A stretch of 64,000 nucleotides of DNA, taken from Deltaproteobacteria bacterium (GTDB taxonomy: Bacteria > Desulfobacterota > Dissulfuribacteria > Dissulfuribacterales > UBA5754). The notes beneath the pieces are model-generated. The model was not told the DNA's origin and made no database searches. It worked only from the letters and a program-made list of their open reading frames with translations. This document shows positions 51,756 to 60,237 of this stretch, one piece after another (the stretch's first letter is position 1; every line of letters begins with the position of its first letter). Location of the stretch: NCBI GenBank assembly GCA_036574075.1, contig JAINCN010000021.1, forward strand, positions 1 through 64,000, read 5' to 3'. Both the position numbers and the translations under genes were made by a program.

Positions 51756-52825
51756 TGGATCATACACCTCATCACGCGATCATACTCGCCGGCGGGCTCG
51801 GCATACGCCTGTGGCCCCTGAGCCGGTCGGACCGTCCCAAGCAATTCCTTCGTTTTGGGACCATGAAGACCCTCCTGCAGCACACGTTCGATCGACTCAC
51901 ACCCCTCTTCCCTAAGGAACGAATATGGGTGGTGGCAAAACCTGCGCACCGGCAGGAGGTCCTCGAAGAACTCCCGGACATGGACCCCCAACGCCTCCTC
52001 CTCGAGCCATGCCCCAAGGGGACGGCAGCAGCAGTCACCTGGGCGTGCGCCAGCGTTCACGCCCTCTACCCAGGTGCGACCCTGGGGATCTTCCCTTCGG
52101 ACCACATCATCGACAACGAGGAGGGATTTCGGGCCGTCCTCGCCCGTGGCCTTAAGTGGGCTGGCGGACATCCCGACATCTGTCTCTTCGGCATCCCCCC
52201 CGACTGGCCGGAGACCGACTACGGTTATATCGAGTCCACGCATCCATGTCAGACCCAGGTCACAGGACCCTGCGCCGTCAGGGCCTTTCACGAAAAACCC
52301 GACAGGAAGACCGCTGAGGGCTATGTGGCGTCCGGATGCCACTTTTGGAACAGCGGGATCTTTGCGTTCTCGACTGCCACATTCATCGAGACGGTGCAAA
52401 AAACAGATCCTGCCCTTCACGGCCGGCTTATGGACCTTATTGAGGCAGGCCCTTCCGAGGAAAAGGAGTTATATGCCGGGCTGCCCGATACGTCCCTTGA
52501 CACCGCGATCATGGAAAAGGCATCGAATCTCGTCGTCTTTCCGTGCGCTGTGGGCTGGCAGGACATGGGCCTCTGGGAGACGGTCTTTCGGACCCTGCCC
52601 ATTGACGAGGCCGGAAACGCCGTCAAGGGTGAGGCAGTCACCATCGACTGCTCGCGGTCCCTTTTCTACGCGACAGGGGAAATCCTGATAGCGGCCGTCG
52701 GTCTTCGCGACATGATTGTGGTAGCGAACCGTAACACCATCCTCGTATGCCCGCGCAATCGCCGCTCAGAGGTCAGGAGGGCCGTTGAAGAGATAAAAAA
52801 ACGCGGCCTCGACCGAAACCTGTAA
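51755..52825 (+). CDS. Mannose-1-phosphate guanylyltransferase (GDP-mannose pyrophosphorylase)
   Basis: A 356-aa nucleotidyltransferase. AIILAGGLGIRLWPLSR and DRPKQFL form the nucleotide site (GLGIR instead of the common GSGTR), with FPSDHIIDNEEGF and EKPDRKTAEGY further on. It lacks the C-terminal mannose-6-phosphate isomerase domain of bifunctional ManC proteins. It supplies GDP-mannose for surface glycans. Confidence 0.88.
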   Translation: MDHTPHHAIILAGGLGIRLWPLSRSDRPKQFLRFGTMKTLLQHTFDRLTPLFPKERIWVVAKPAHRQEVLEELPDMDPQRLLLEPCPKGTAAAVTWACASVHALYPGATLGIFPSDHIIDNEEGFRAVLARGLKWAGGHPDICLFGIPPDWPETDYGYIESTHPCQTQVTGPCAVRAFHEKPDRKTAEGYVASGCHFWNSGIFAFSTATFIETVQKTDPALHGRLMDLIEAGPSEEKELYAGLPDTSLDTAIMEKASNLVVFPCAVGWQDMGLWETVFRTLPIDEAGNAVKGEAVTIDCSRSLFYATGEILIAAVGLRDMIVVANRNTILVCPRNRRSEVRRAVEEIKKRGLDRNL

Positions 52826-52850
52826 AGGCCGGACCAAGGATAAAGTCGCT

Positions 52851-53393
52851 ATGATCGGTTTTGATACATCTGTCTTCCCTCGCCTTGACCCCCGTCACCC
52901 CGATGCCTTTTATGAAAAGATCCGGGAGATCAGGCAGTGTTTCGAGACAGCCGGGGACCTTGATGCGGTGAAGGAGGCCGCGCGGCGTTTGTCTGAAGAA
53001 TTCAACCGTATCGACCCCTTCATCCAGTCGTATACAACACTCGTCTGCCCCTCCTGCGGGACCGTCTGCTGCGCACAGATCCATGGACTTCCCGAATTCG
53101 CGGATGTGATCGGATTCCATGCATTAGGGCTCTCCATCCCTGCGTACGACCTCACCAGGGACCTCAACGGGCCATGCCAGTTCATGGGCACTTGGGGCTG
53201 CGTCCTTCCCCGCATCCAGAGACCATACCGTTGCACATGGTATTTCTGCGACCCCCTTCTCGTACAGATCGAGATCGGCCCCACCTCCCACTACCGGCAT
53301 TTCATCGAGATGGTCCAGGCCCTCGCCCAGGCCCGCGGGGAACTCATGCGGACGTTTTTCCCGATCTGGGACAGATACGCCAAGGGTCCATGA
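52851..53393 (+). CDS. Cysteine-rich (YkgJ-like) protein
   Basis: A 180-aa protein of unknown function. Cysteines cluster in LVCPSCGTVCCAQIHG, GPCQFMGTWGCVLP and YRCTWYFCDP, the pattern of YkgJ-type putative zinc or iron-binding proteins (CC followed by a C-x-x-x-C-x-x-R-P.C-like block). The N-terminal ~55 residues are helical and cysteine-free. It overlaps the start of the PgsA-like gene, suggesting coupled expression. Confidence 0.65.
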   Translation: MIGFDTSVFPRLDPRHPDAFYEKIREIRQCFETAGDLDAVKEAARRLSEEFNRIDPFIQSYTTLVCPSCGTVCCAQIHGLPEFADVIGFHALGLSIPAYDLTRDLNGPCQFMGTWGCVLPRIQRPYRCTWYFCDPLLVQIEIGPTSHYRHFIEMVQALAQARGELMRTFFPIWDRYAKGP

Positions 53394-54457
53394 TGATCAC
53401 AGCAAACCACCTGACTGTCCTGCGGGTCATCATCCTCCCGCTTCCGTATTTTCTCCTCTACGGAGGGACGTGGTCCCGAATTGCCGCCATCTGCGTCTTT
53501 GCGGCCCTTGGTCTCACAGACTACCTCGACGGCCTCATCGCACGTAGATACGGCCCTACCGAACTGGGCAAGCTCCTGGACCCCATAGCGGACAAGATCT
53601 TTCTCGCCGCAACCCTCGTCCCCCTCGTGGATCTGGGGGTCCTTCCACTCTGGATCGTATGGACCGTTTTTCTGCGGGAATTCCTCGTGACCGAACTTAG
53701 GGCGTGTCTCATGGACATCCACATGGATCTGCCGGTCACTGAACTCGCCAAGATCAAGACCACCATCCAGATGACCGTGGCCGGCCTCGTCCTTCTGACC
53801 GACACCTTCCCGGACAAATTCGTAACGGCTGCATTCCTGGCCGGGGCCTTTCTCGCAACCGCCTTCCTCGCCATCGGCCTCTACTGGCGGGATGGGCACC
53901 TTTCTCAGAGGATCGGCATCGCCCTAGCACTCCTTGCCTTTGGACTCGTTCTGCTGGCCGCACTTGATACCCGCACGGTCATCCTCTCTTATGGATTCAT
54001 CATGCTCGCCGTCACCCTTGCATCAGGAGGACGGTATCTCATAGCGGGCCTTCCATCGTGCCTTGCGAAAAAGGCCCGCGCCGCACCCGGAATCGTCCTC
54101 TCCCTCTCGGTCTTCCTCGCGGCCCTTGCCCTTGCAGGATCGGGAAGATCGCTTTCCGGATACGTAATCCTCATCCTGTCTGTCGGGTTCACTGCCCAGG
54201 GAATAGACATGTGGGCCTTCCAGACGGGGAAAAGGGACATCTCCGCGTGGTGGAGATACCTTGCCGCTCCAGCGGCCCTCTGTGCATTTGCTGTGCTCCC
54301 TGCCTTGGCGGGGAAGGGAAAAGGGGCGGCCCTTTTCCTTCTCATCACGCTTTCTCTTGCTTTTTCATACCTGGTTGTTGATATTTGGATGCACCGAACC
54401 CTGTTTGGAGGTCTTTTTGCAAAAAACCCGTCCCATGACCATCCGCGAGGAGATTGA
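53390..54457 (+). CDS. PgsA-like CDP-alcohol phosphatidyltransferase with C-terminal membrane extension
   Basis: A 355-aa membrane protein. Residues 1-~190 are a PgsA-type enzyme: [15 protein letters not shown] and the D-x2-DG-x2-AR-x8-G-x3-D-x3-D signature as [13 protein letters not shown] then [11 protein letters not shown]. PgsA makes phosphatidylglycerol phosphate from CDP-diacylglycerol and glycerol-3-phosphate. PgsA proteins are usually ~190 aa; here a further ~165 residues with about five hydrophobic helices follow, without a recognised family. ATG 53390 overlaps the Cys-rich gene; the end overlaps the dGTPase gene by 23 nt. Confidence 0.8.
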   Translation: MMITANHLTVLRVIILPLPYFLLYGGTWSRIAAICVFAALGLTDYLDGLIARRYGPTELGKLLDPIADKIFLAATLVPLVDLGVLPLWIVWTVFLREFLVTELRACLMDIHMDLPVTELAKIKTTIQMTVAGLVLLTDTFPDKFVTAAFLAGAFLATAFLAIGLYWRDGHLSQRIGIALALLAFGLVLLAALDTRTVILSYGFIMLAVTLASGGRYLIAGLPSCLAKKARAAPGIVLSLSVFLAALALAGSGRSLSGYVILILSVGFTAQGIDMWAFQTGKRDISAWWRYLAAPAALCAFAVLPALAGKGKGAALFLLITLSLAFSYLVVDIWMHRTLFGGLFAKNPSHDHPRGD

Positions 54458-55499
54458 AGATCGGGAACGACAATTTCTCTGCCCCCAAGCGTGCCTGAGC
54501 GCTGAAACAAAGGGGCGGAAGTTCCCCGAGGAGGCCTGTCCGATTCGGACCGCCTTTCAACGGGACCGGGACAGAATTGTCTATTCCAAGGCATTTCGCC
54601 GTCTGAAACACAAGACGCAGGTCTTTCTCTCGCCCATGGGGGACCACTACCGAACCCGCCTCACCCACACCCTCGAGGTATCGGAGATCGCGCGCACGAT
54701 CGCCAGGGCGCTCCGTCTCAATGAGGACCTCACCGAGGCCGTGGCCCTCGGACACGATCTCGGCCACACCCCATTCGGCCACGCAGGAGAGACGGTCCTG
54801 AACGAGATCGTGCCCGGGGGGTTCTCTCACTGCCGCCAGAGCCTCCGGGTCGTGGACCATCTTGAAAACAACGGCAAGGGGCTGAACCTCACCTACGAGG
54901 TCAGGGATGGCATCCTCAAACATTCAAAGGGTTTTGGGGAGATCATCCCCAAGAATCTCGGTGAATGGGCCTGTACCCTGGAAGGGCAGGTCGTTAGGAT
55001 CGCTGACATCATCGCCTACCTAAGCCACGATCTGGACGATGCCATTCGAAGCGGGGTAATAAGGGAATCGGACATCCCCATGGACATCAAGGAGGTCTTT
55101 GGAGAAGACCACAGTACGCGAATCACCACCATGATTCGGGATGTCATCGCCAACACCCGTAATGAAGGCAAGGAGGAGCTAATCCTCAGTATCAGCCCGA
55201 CGGTACATGAATCCATGCTCAGGCTTCGGTCCTTCCTCTACGAAAACGTCTATCGTTCCCCCCGTGTCCACAACGAATTCGAGAAGGCCCGCAAGATCCT
55301 CTTCGATCTCTATGAATATTTCATCACCCACAAGGACGCCTTTAGGCAGGAAAGTATGCAACTCTTCGAGGATGACCTGGCGGAAACGAACAACCGCGAT
55401 CCCTACGAACGGCAGGTCAGCGATTTCATTGCAGGCATGACCGACCGTTACGCACAAAACCTCTTCACCCGGCTCTTCACCCCATCGTCCCTTGTCTAA
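54435..55499 (+). CDS. dgt: Deoxyguanosinetriphosphate triphosphohydrolase-like protein
   Basis: A 354-aa HD-domain enzyme. [19 protein letters not shown] and [16 protein letters not shown] contain the metal-binding H...HD, with [13 protein letters not shown] upstream. It would hydrolyse dNTPs to deoxynucleoside and triphosphate. ATG 54435 gives the family N-terminus ([10 protein letters not shown]). The end converges with the SDR gene, overlapping by 23 nt. Confidence 0.88.
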   Translation: MTIREEIEDRERQFLCPQACLSAETKGRKFPEEACPIRTAFQRDRDRIVYSKAFRRLKHKTQVFLSPMGDHYRTRLTHTLEVSEIARTIARALRLNEDLTEAVALGHDLGHTPFGHAGETVLNEIVPGGFSHCRQSLRVVDHLENNGKGLNLTYEVRDGILKHSKGFGEIIPKNLGEWACTLEGQVVRIADIIAYLSHDLDDAIRSGVIRESDIPMDIKEVFGEDHSTRITTMIRDVIANTRNEGKEELILSISPTVHESMLRLRSFLYENVYRSPRVHNEFEKARKILFDLYEYFITHKDAFRQESMQLFEDDLAETNNRDPYERQVSDFIAGMTDRYAQNLFTRLFTPSSLV

Positions 55500-56352
55500 G
55501 CCCCGGAGCAAGCCCGCCGCCGTGGGATGGTTCATCCCCCTTCACGACCCCACGAGGGACCGAGACTGCCCTGTCTCCTCCGAGGACATAGCCACCATCC
55601 ATGCGCAAGACCGCGCCGGTCATGAAATGGGCATCGAAAACGAGAAACTCCACGGCCCGGGCCACCTCGTCCAGCCTGCCTGTCCGTCCGAGCAGGGTGT
55701 GCGAGAGTATAGCTTGCCGCTCCTCAGGGGACAAAAGTCCCCAGCCCCGGGTTCCAGGTCCGTGGCGGGTCTCCACAAAACCGAGCATGAGCTCGTTCAC
55801 CCTTACTTCCGGGGCGCCTTCACGGGCCCATGTCTCGGTCAGTGATCCCACGGCCCTGTTTGCGAGACTGTAACAGTCTGGAAACACCAGCCCGGCCGGA
55901 CCGCTTCTGCCCACCATGCCCGCAATGGATGAAACGACTACGACAGATCCGTCCCCACACCTTTTCAAATGGGGAAGGGATGCCTGAAAAAGCCGCCACT
56001 TGGCTGTTACCGTGGTCTCCCACTCAAGTCTCCACTGGCCTTCTGTATATGGGCCGTGAACCATGGGCCATCCACCCCGCTCGATGTTCGCGACGAGGAC
56101 ATCGAGACGGCCGTATCTGCCCATGGCCGCATCCACAAGGACACGGGCGCCGGATGGATCCGTGAGATCCACCGGAACGGGAAGGTAATCCCCGCCGGCT
56201 GCATCCATCTCCCGTTTCATTTCACCGAGAGACTCGACCCAATCGTAGTACGACAAGACACAGGCCAGCCCTCTGCGGGCAAACGAACGGGCTATGGCTA
56301 GTCCCACGCCCTTTATCGCACCCGTAACGATCGCCACTTTTTTACCATTCAT
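55477..56352 (-). CDS. Short-chain dehydrogenase/reductase with altered active site
   Basis: A 291-aa SDR. The cofactor motif [16 protein letters not shown] fits TGxxxGxG. The active-site Tyr is followed by SLAN ([12 protein letters not shown]), so the catalytic Lys of YxxxK is replaced by Asn. The NNAG motif is also changed ([10 protein letters not shown]), and about seven residues are inserted between Ser and Tyr. The C-terminal [16 protein letters not shown] is normal. Start ATG 56352 behind GGGAGG. It may be inactive or non-oxidoreductive. Confidence 0.82.
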   Translation of the reverse strand: MNGKKVAIVTGAIKGVGLAIARSFARRGLACVLSYYDWVESLGEMKREMDAAGGDYLPVPVDLTDPSGARVLVDAAMGRYGRLDVLVANIERGGWPMVHGPYTEGQWRLEWETTVTAKWRLFQASLPHLKRCGDGSVVVVSSIAGMVGRSGPAGLVFPDCYSLANRAVGSLTETWAREGAPEVRVNELMLGFVETRHGPGTRGWGLLSPEERQAILSHTLLGRTGRLDEVARAVEFLVFDAHFMTGAVLRMDGGYVLGGDRAVSVPRGVVKGDEPSHGGGLAPGLRQGTMG

Positions 56353-56669
56353 GCAGAACCTCCCGTGAATCCCCATAAACATGAGACAAAACCGCCATCG
56401 AGATAATCCCAGGGCGTCTCACAATGAATGCCTTTTGCGTTTCTTTTCGGTCATCTTATAGCGCATAACCGATATGATACACACGTCGATGAACTCCCCC
56501 GGCCGCATCTTTGATTGGCCATCGAAGGCGAAAAAAGGGACAAGCCAATAGGCCCAAAATGGAAAGACTCCGTGTTGCCATGCCCTATTGTATCATTTGG
56601 CGCAGGAATTATAGTGATGGGCAGTCGGGAATCTCCCGAAAACCAAACAAACAAGGACATAGCCAACTC
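56353..56669. other. 317-bp intergenic region between divergent genes
   Basis: I see no repeat, RNA gene or convincing promoter here. AAGGA at 56653-56657 may serve the plus-strand gene. Frames in the region show no family similarity; the plus frame upstream of 56670 is low-complexity and basic. Confidence 0.5.
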
Positions 56670-57464
56670 ATGTACGCCCCAAAGGACCGGCCAGAGATCA
56701 TAGTTCCAGTGAGGCTCGACTTTTCCAGCACCTTTACCTTTGCCTGCGAGCCGACAATGGCCTGTTTTGGACGCTGTTGCCAGGACGCACAGATCATGCT
56801 CACCCCGTTTGACCTCATCCGCTTGAAAAACCGCTTCGGGATCACCTCAGATGAATTACTCGCCCTCTACACGGTCCCCGGCCCCATCGAAAACACGGAA
56901 CTTCCCATCCCCTACCTCAAGACGATAGGGAAGGACGAAGGGACATGTCCCTTTCTCGATGTGAATGGATGCGGCATCTACGAGGACCGCCCGGTTTCCT
57001 GTCGTTACTACCCCCTTGGGGCCGGGATCTTCCACAACAGGGATGCCTCGGAGGAGGAACGATTTTTCGCCCTCGTCAAGGAACCCCACTGCCTCGGACA
57101 CGGGCTCGGGCGGGAATGGACAGTCCGGGAATGGATCGAGGATCAGGGCATCCCAGAATACGACGAGGTGAACGCAGGCTGGGTGGAGCTCATCCTCAAG
57201 CGCAAATCCTTAGGTCCGTTCGTTACCATCCCGGAAAAAACCCTCAAGATGTTCTTCATGGGCTGCTACAACGTGGACGGCTTCCGCCGTTTTGTCTTCG
57301 ACAGCAAATTCCTTGACATTTATGTCGTACCCCAAGACAGGATCGAGCGCATAGAAAAGGATGACAAAGAGATGCTGATCTTCGCATTCGAATGGCTCAA
57401 AGGGACCCTCTTCGGCGAAGGCAAGCTCCCTATCAGAACCCAAACCGTGACAGCCGGAGCGTAA
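56670..57464 (+). CDS. YkgJ-family cysteine-cluster protein
   Basis: A 264-aa protein. FACEPTMACFGRCCQDAQIMLTP-type cysteines (shown by CFGRCCQDAQI) and CPFLDVNGCGIYEDRPVSCRYYPLG match the YkgJ putative zinc- or iron-chelating domain (C..CC...C.....C.IY..RP..CR.YP). The C-terminal ~100 residues are outside the domain. ATG 56670 is the start nearest to the domain; the function is unknown. The gap 57465-57519 has no gene. Confidence 0.82.
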   Translation: MYAPKDRPEIIVPVRLDFSSTFTFACEPTMACFGRCCQDAQIMLTPFDLIRLKNRFGITSDELLALYTVPGPIENTELPIPYLKTIGKDEGTCPFLDVNGCGIYEDRPVSCRYYPLGAGIFHNRDASEEERFFALVKEPHCLGHGLGREWTVREWIEDQGIPEYDEVNAGWVELILKRKSLGPFVTIPEKTLKMFFMGCYNVDGFRRFVFDSKFLDIYVVPQDRIERIEKDDKEMLIFAFEWLKGTLFGEGKLPIRTQTVTAGA

Positions 57465-57519
57465 TGAGGGGACGGCTGAATCGAAACAGCATCTCGCATA
57501 ATAAGAAAGATCACCTTGC

Positions 57520-57694
57520 CCTGAATCCGCGAGTTGATGTCATTGGTGTTTGTTTGTTTCCCCCGGCCGATAGCCCATCACCATTGCGGCGCATTGCCGA
57601 CAGCGCCCATCCATGGATGCTCTGTACGCAAATGCCCCCTCACAAATTTATCCTGCAAAATCGCTAAGTTGAATGAATATATCGCGGTTTTGGG
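57520..57694 (-). mobile_element. MITE-like repeat, copy 10 (strongly decayed)
   Basis: CCTGAATCCGCGAG at 57520 and AATCGCTAAGTTGAATGAAT then ATATCGCGGTTTTGGG at the right end mark both termini, in inverse orientation. Between them GTTTGTTTCCCCCGGCCGAT and CCATCCATGG match the core weakly. Length is preserved (~175 bp), but the stem no longer pairs. Confidence 0.6.
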
Positions 57695-57695
57695 C

Positions 57696-57725
57696 TTGAC
57701 TGTTCCGCTTATCCCATGATATTAA
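57696..57725 (+). promoter_or_regulatory. Promoter of tRNA-Thr
   Basis: TTGACT (57696-57701), 18-bp spacer, TATTAA (57720-57725), 10 nt before the tRNA. Located directly behind decayed MITE copy 10. Confidence 0.65.
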
Positions 57726-57734
57726 ACCCTTCGG

Positions 57735-57809
57735 GCCGGCATAGCTCAGCGGTAGAGCAGCTGATTCGTAATCAGCAGGTCTTCGGTTCAAATCCGAATG
57801 CCGGCTCCA
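57735..57809 (+). tRNA. tRNA-Thr (anticodon CGT)
   Basis: A 75-nt tRNA with encoded CCA. Acceptor GCCGGCA pairs with TGCCGGC; anticodon arm GCTGA-TTCGTAA-TCAGC displays CGT; T-arm TTCGG-TTCAAAT-CCGAA. Reads ACG codons. Confidence 0.96.
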
Positions 57810-57843
57810 TTCGGTTGAACAACCCATAATCCAGTTTACTCTC

Positions 57844-59205
57844 GTGAAAGATTCCTCATCCATATTCCGTGCATGCCTCATCGACGATCTCGACCCGGCG
57901 GAGGATATCGACACCTACATACCATCCCTCGGCCAGGCTACCATCCCTTCGCCCTTGTTGAAAAGGGATTATCCAAGTTTCGTGTGCGACGAAGACCGTG
58001 TGCTCGTGAGGATATCGACCTCAGCCTTCTCAGAATACTGCCGGACAGGGAATGTGCCGCCGAGTTTCGAGCTGGCCGGTCCTCGCGAGCGCATCTATTT
58101 CGACCCCTCCAAACTCCGGTGCGCCATAGTCACCTGCGGAGGACTGTGTCCAGGGATCAACGACGTCATTCGGGCCATCGTCTTGACCCTCTTTTATGGA
58201 TATGGGGTCAGATCCGTCTTCGGAATCCGGCAAGGCCTTCGCGGATTCATACCCCAGTACAATCTCCCTGTCATGGAACTCACGCCGGAAAACGTCAACC
58301 GGATCCACGAATACGGCGGCACCATCCTCTCCTCATCCCGCGGCCATCAACCTATCGATGGGATCGTCGACTCCCTCGAACGCATGAACATCTCCGTCCT
58401 CTTCATCATCGGCGGGGACGGGACCTTTCGGGCAGGGGCAAAGATCGTGGAGGAAGTGGAGAGAAGGGGTCTCAAGATCTCGGTCGTAGCGGTTCCCAAG
58501 ACCATCGACAATGATATTTACCTCGTTTCCAAGACCTTTGGTTTCGACACTGCCGTCGAAATGGCATGTCAGGCCATTCGGTGCGCCCACACCGAGGCCC
58601 TCGGGGCCCCCAACTGCATCGGCCTCGTCAAGGTCATGGGAAGGCACGCGGGGTTCATTGCAGCCGCAGCAACAAACGCCCTTCGTGAGGTCAACTTCTG
58701 TCTCATTCCGGAAAGCGATTTTGACCTCGAAGGCGAACACGGCCTTTACAAGGCCCTGGAGTCCAGGCTCAGGAACCGGGGACATGCGGTCATCGTGGTC
58801 GCCGAGGGCGCGGGCCAGCGATATGTGACAGGTCCTGATATACAGCGGGATATATCAGGAAACGTCAAGCTCGGGGACATCGGGACCTTTCTGCGAGACG
58901 GCATCAAGGCATATTTCGACAGGATCGGGATGGAGGTCTTTATCCGTTATATCGATCCGAGCTACATCATTCGAAGTGTGCCTGCCAACATAGACGATAG
59001 GCTTTACTGCGCAAACCTCGGGCAGAACGCCGTACACGCGGCTATGGCCGGCAAGACCGCGCTCATAGTGAGCCTCTGGAACGACCGCTACGTCCACGTC
59101 CCGCTCGCCTCAGCCATCAAAAAGAGAAAAAAGGTCGATCTTAAAAGCAGATTCTGGCTGAGCGTCCTCGAATCCACAGGCCAATCCTCCCTGAAAAATC
59201 CATAA
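57844..59205 (+). CDS. ATP-dependent 6-phosphofructokinase, plant-like (group III) type
   Basis: A 453-aa kinase of glycolysis starting at GTG 57844. IIGGDGTFRAG (Gly in GGDGT, as in ATP-using enzymes) combines with VPKTIDNDI (Lys in PKTIDND, as in PPi-type and plant-like enzymes), VKVMGRHAGFIA and VAEGAGQ. This mix fits plant-like ATP-PFKs common in Desulfobacterota and spirochetes. Cosubstrate preference (ATP or PPi) cannot be settled by motifs alone. rlmN starts immediately after the stop. Confidence 0.85.
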   Translation: MKDSSSIFRACLIDDLDPAEDIDTYIPSLGQATIPSPLLKRDYPSFVCDEDRVLVRISTSAFSEYCRTGNVPPSFELAGPRERIYFDPSKLRCAIVTCGGLCPGINDVIRAIVLTLFYGYGVRSVFGIRQGLRGFIPQYNLPVMELTPENVNRIHEYGGTILSSSRGHQPIDGIVDSLERMNISVLFIIGGDGTFRAGAKIVEEVERRGLKISVVAVPKTIDNDIYLVSKTFGFDTAVEMACQAIRCAHTEALGAPNCIGLVKVMGRHAGFIAAAATNALREVNFCLIPESDFDLEGEHGLYKALESRLRNRGHAVIVVAEGAGQRYVTGPDIQRDISGNVKLGDIGTFLRDGIKAYFDRIGMEVFIRYIDPSYIIRSVPANIDDRLYCANLGQNAVHAAMAGKTALIVSLWNDRYVHVPLASAIKKRKKVDLKSRFWLSVLESTGQSSLKNP

Positions 59206-60237
59206 GTGACGAGCTACAGAGATCTCACGAGGTCCGAGCTCGAATCCCTTACAGAGGGACTCGGGCTGCCCATCTATCGTGCCAGACAGCTCTTTCAGGC
59301 CATCTGGCAACGGGATTTCGAAGACATTTTCCAGATCACATCCCTTCCCAAGGACCTTCGTGCGATCTTTTCCGCCCGGGGAACGGCACATCTTCCAGAT
59401 GTGGTTCGTGAACTAAAGTCATCAGACGGGACGGTCAAACTCGTTCTCGGCCTTGCGGACGGTCTCCATATCGAGACGGTCCTGATCCCCGAGCGGGATC
59501 ACGTGACGGTCTGCGTCTCAACCCAGGTGGGCTGTGCCATGGGATGCACCTTCTGCCACACGGCACAGATGGGCTTCAGGCGAAATCTTTCCCCAGGCGA
59601 GATCGCCTCCCAGCCCCTTGTCGCCATGAAACACGCGCGCCTTGAAGAAAAACCCCGAAACATCGTTTTCATGGGCATGGGAGAGCCCTTGGCAAACCTG
59701 AAAAATCTCATCCCCGCCATCAAAATCCTCACGGACAGGATGGGCCTTGATTATTCTCCGAGAAGGATCACTGTCTCCACCTGCGGCCTCGTTCCTGAAC
59801 TCCTGCGCATGGGCGCTGAAATCGATGTGGGTCTTGCCGTTTCGCTCCATGCCGCTGACAACGATACCCGGGGCCGTCTCATGCCTGTCAATCGAAGATA
59901 TCCCCTCCCGGAACTCATCAGGGTGCTCAAGGCCTACCCCCTTCCCCCACGGAGGAGGATCACCTTCGAGTATCTCCTCCTCGCCGGGGTAAACGACCGT
60001 CCGGAGGATGCCAGAAGACTTGCCCGTCTCCTCAGAGGGATCCCCTCCAAGATCAACCTCATACCCTTCAATCCCAGTGAAGGTATCCCATACAAAGAGC
60101 CACAGGCAGAGCGCATCCTCGCCTTTCAGAAGGTCCTCGCGGAGGCCCACTACACGGCCATCATCCGAAAGAGCAAGGGGCGGGATATCGCTGCTGCCTG
60201 CGGTCAGCTCTTTCAGGGACGTCAGACCGTCGCCTGA
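59206..60237 (+). CDS. rlmN: 23S rRNA (A2503-C2)/tRNA (A37-C2) methyltransferase RlmN
   Basis: A 343-aa radical-SAM enzyme starting at GTG 59206. The cluster motif is CAMGCTFCHTAQMGF (CxxxCxxC). STCGLVPEL and the C-terminal catalytic Cys in IAAACGQL are present, with VNDRPEDARRLARLL typical. Converges with cheA, overlapping its end by 16 nt. Confidence 0.93.
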   Translation: MTSYRDLTRSELESLTEGLGLPIYRARQLFQAIWQRDFEDIFQITSLPKDLRAIFSARGTAHLPDVVRELKSSDGTVKLVLGLADGLHIETVLIPERDHVTVCVSTQVGCAMGCTFCHTAQMGFRRNLSPGEIASQPLVAMKHARLEEKPRNIVFMGMGEPLANLKNLIPAIKILTDRMGLDYSPRRITVSTCGLVPELLRMGAEIDVGLAVSLHAADNDTRGRLMPVNRRYPLPELIRVLKAYPLPPRRRITFEYLLLAGVNDRPEDARRLARLLRGIPSKINLIPFNPSEGIPYKEPQAERILAFQKVLAEAHYTAIIRKSKGRDIAAACGQLFQGRQTVA

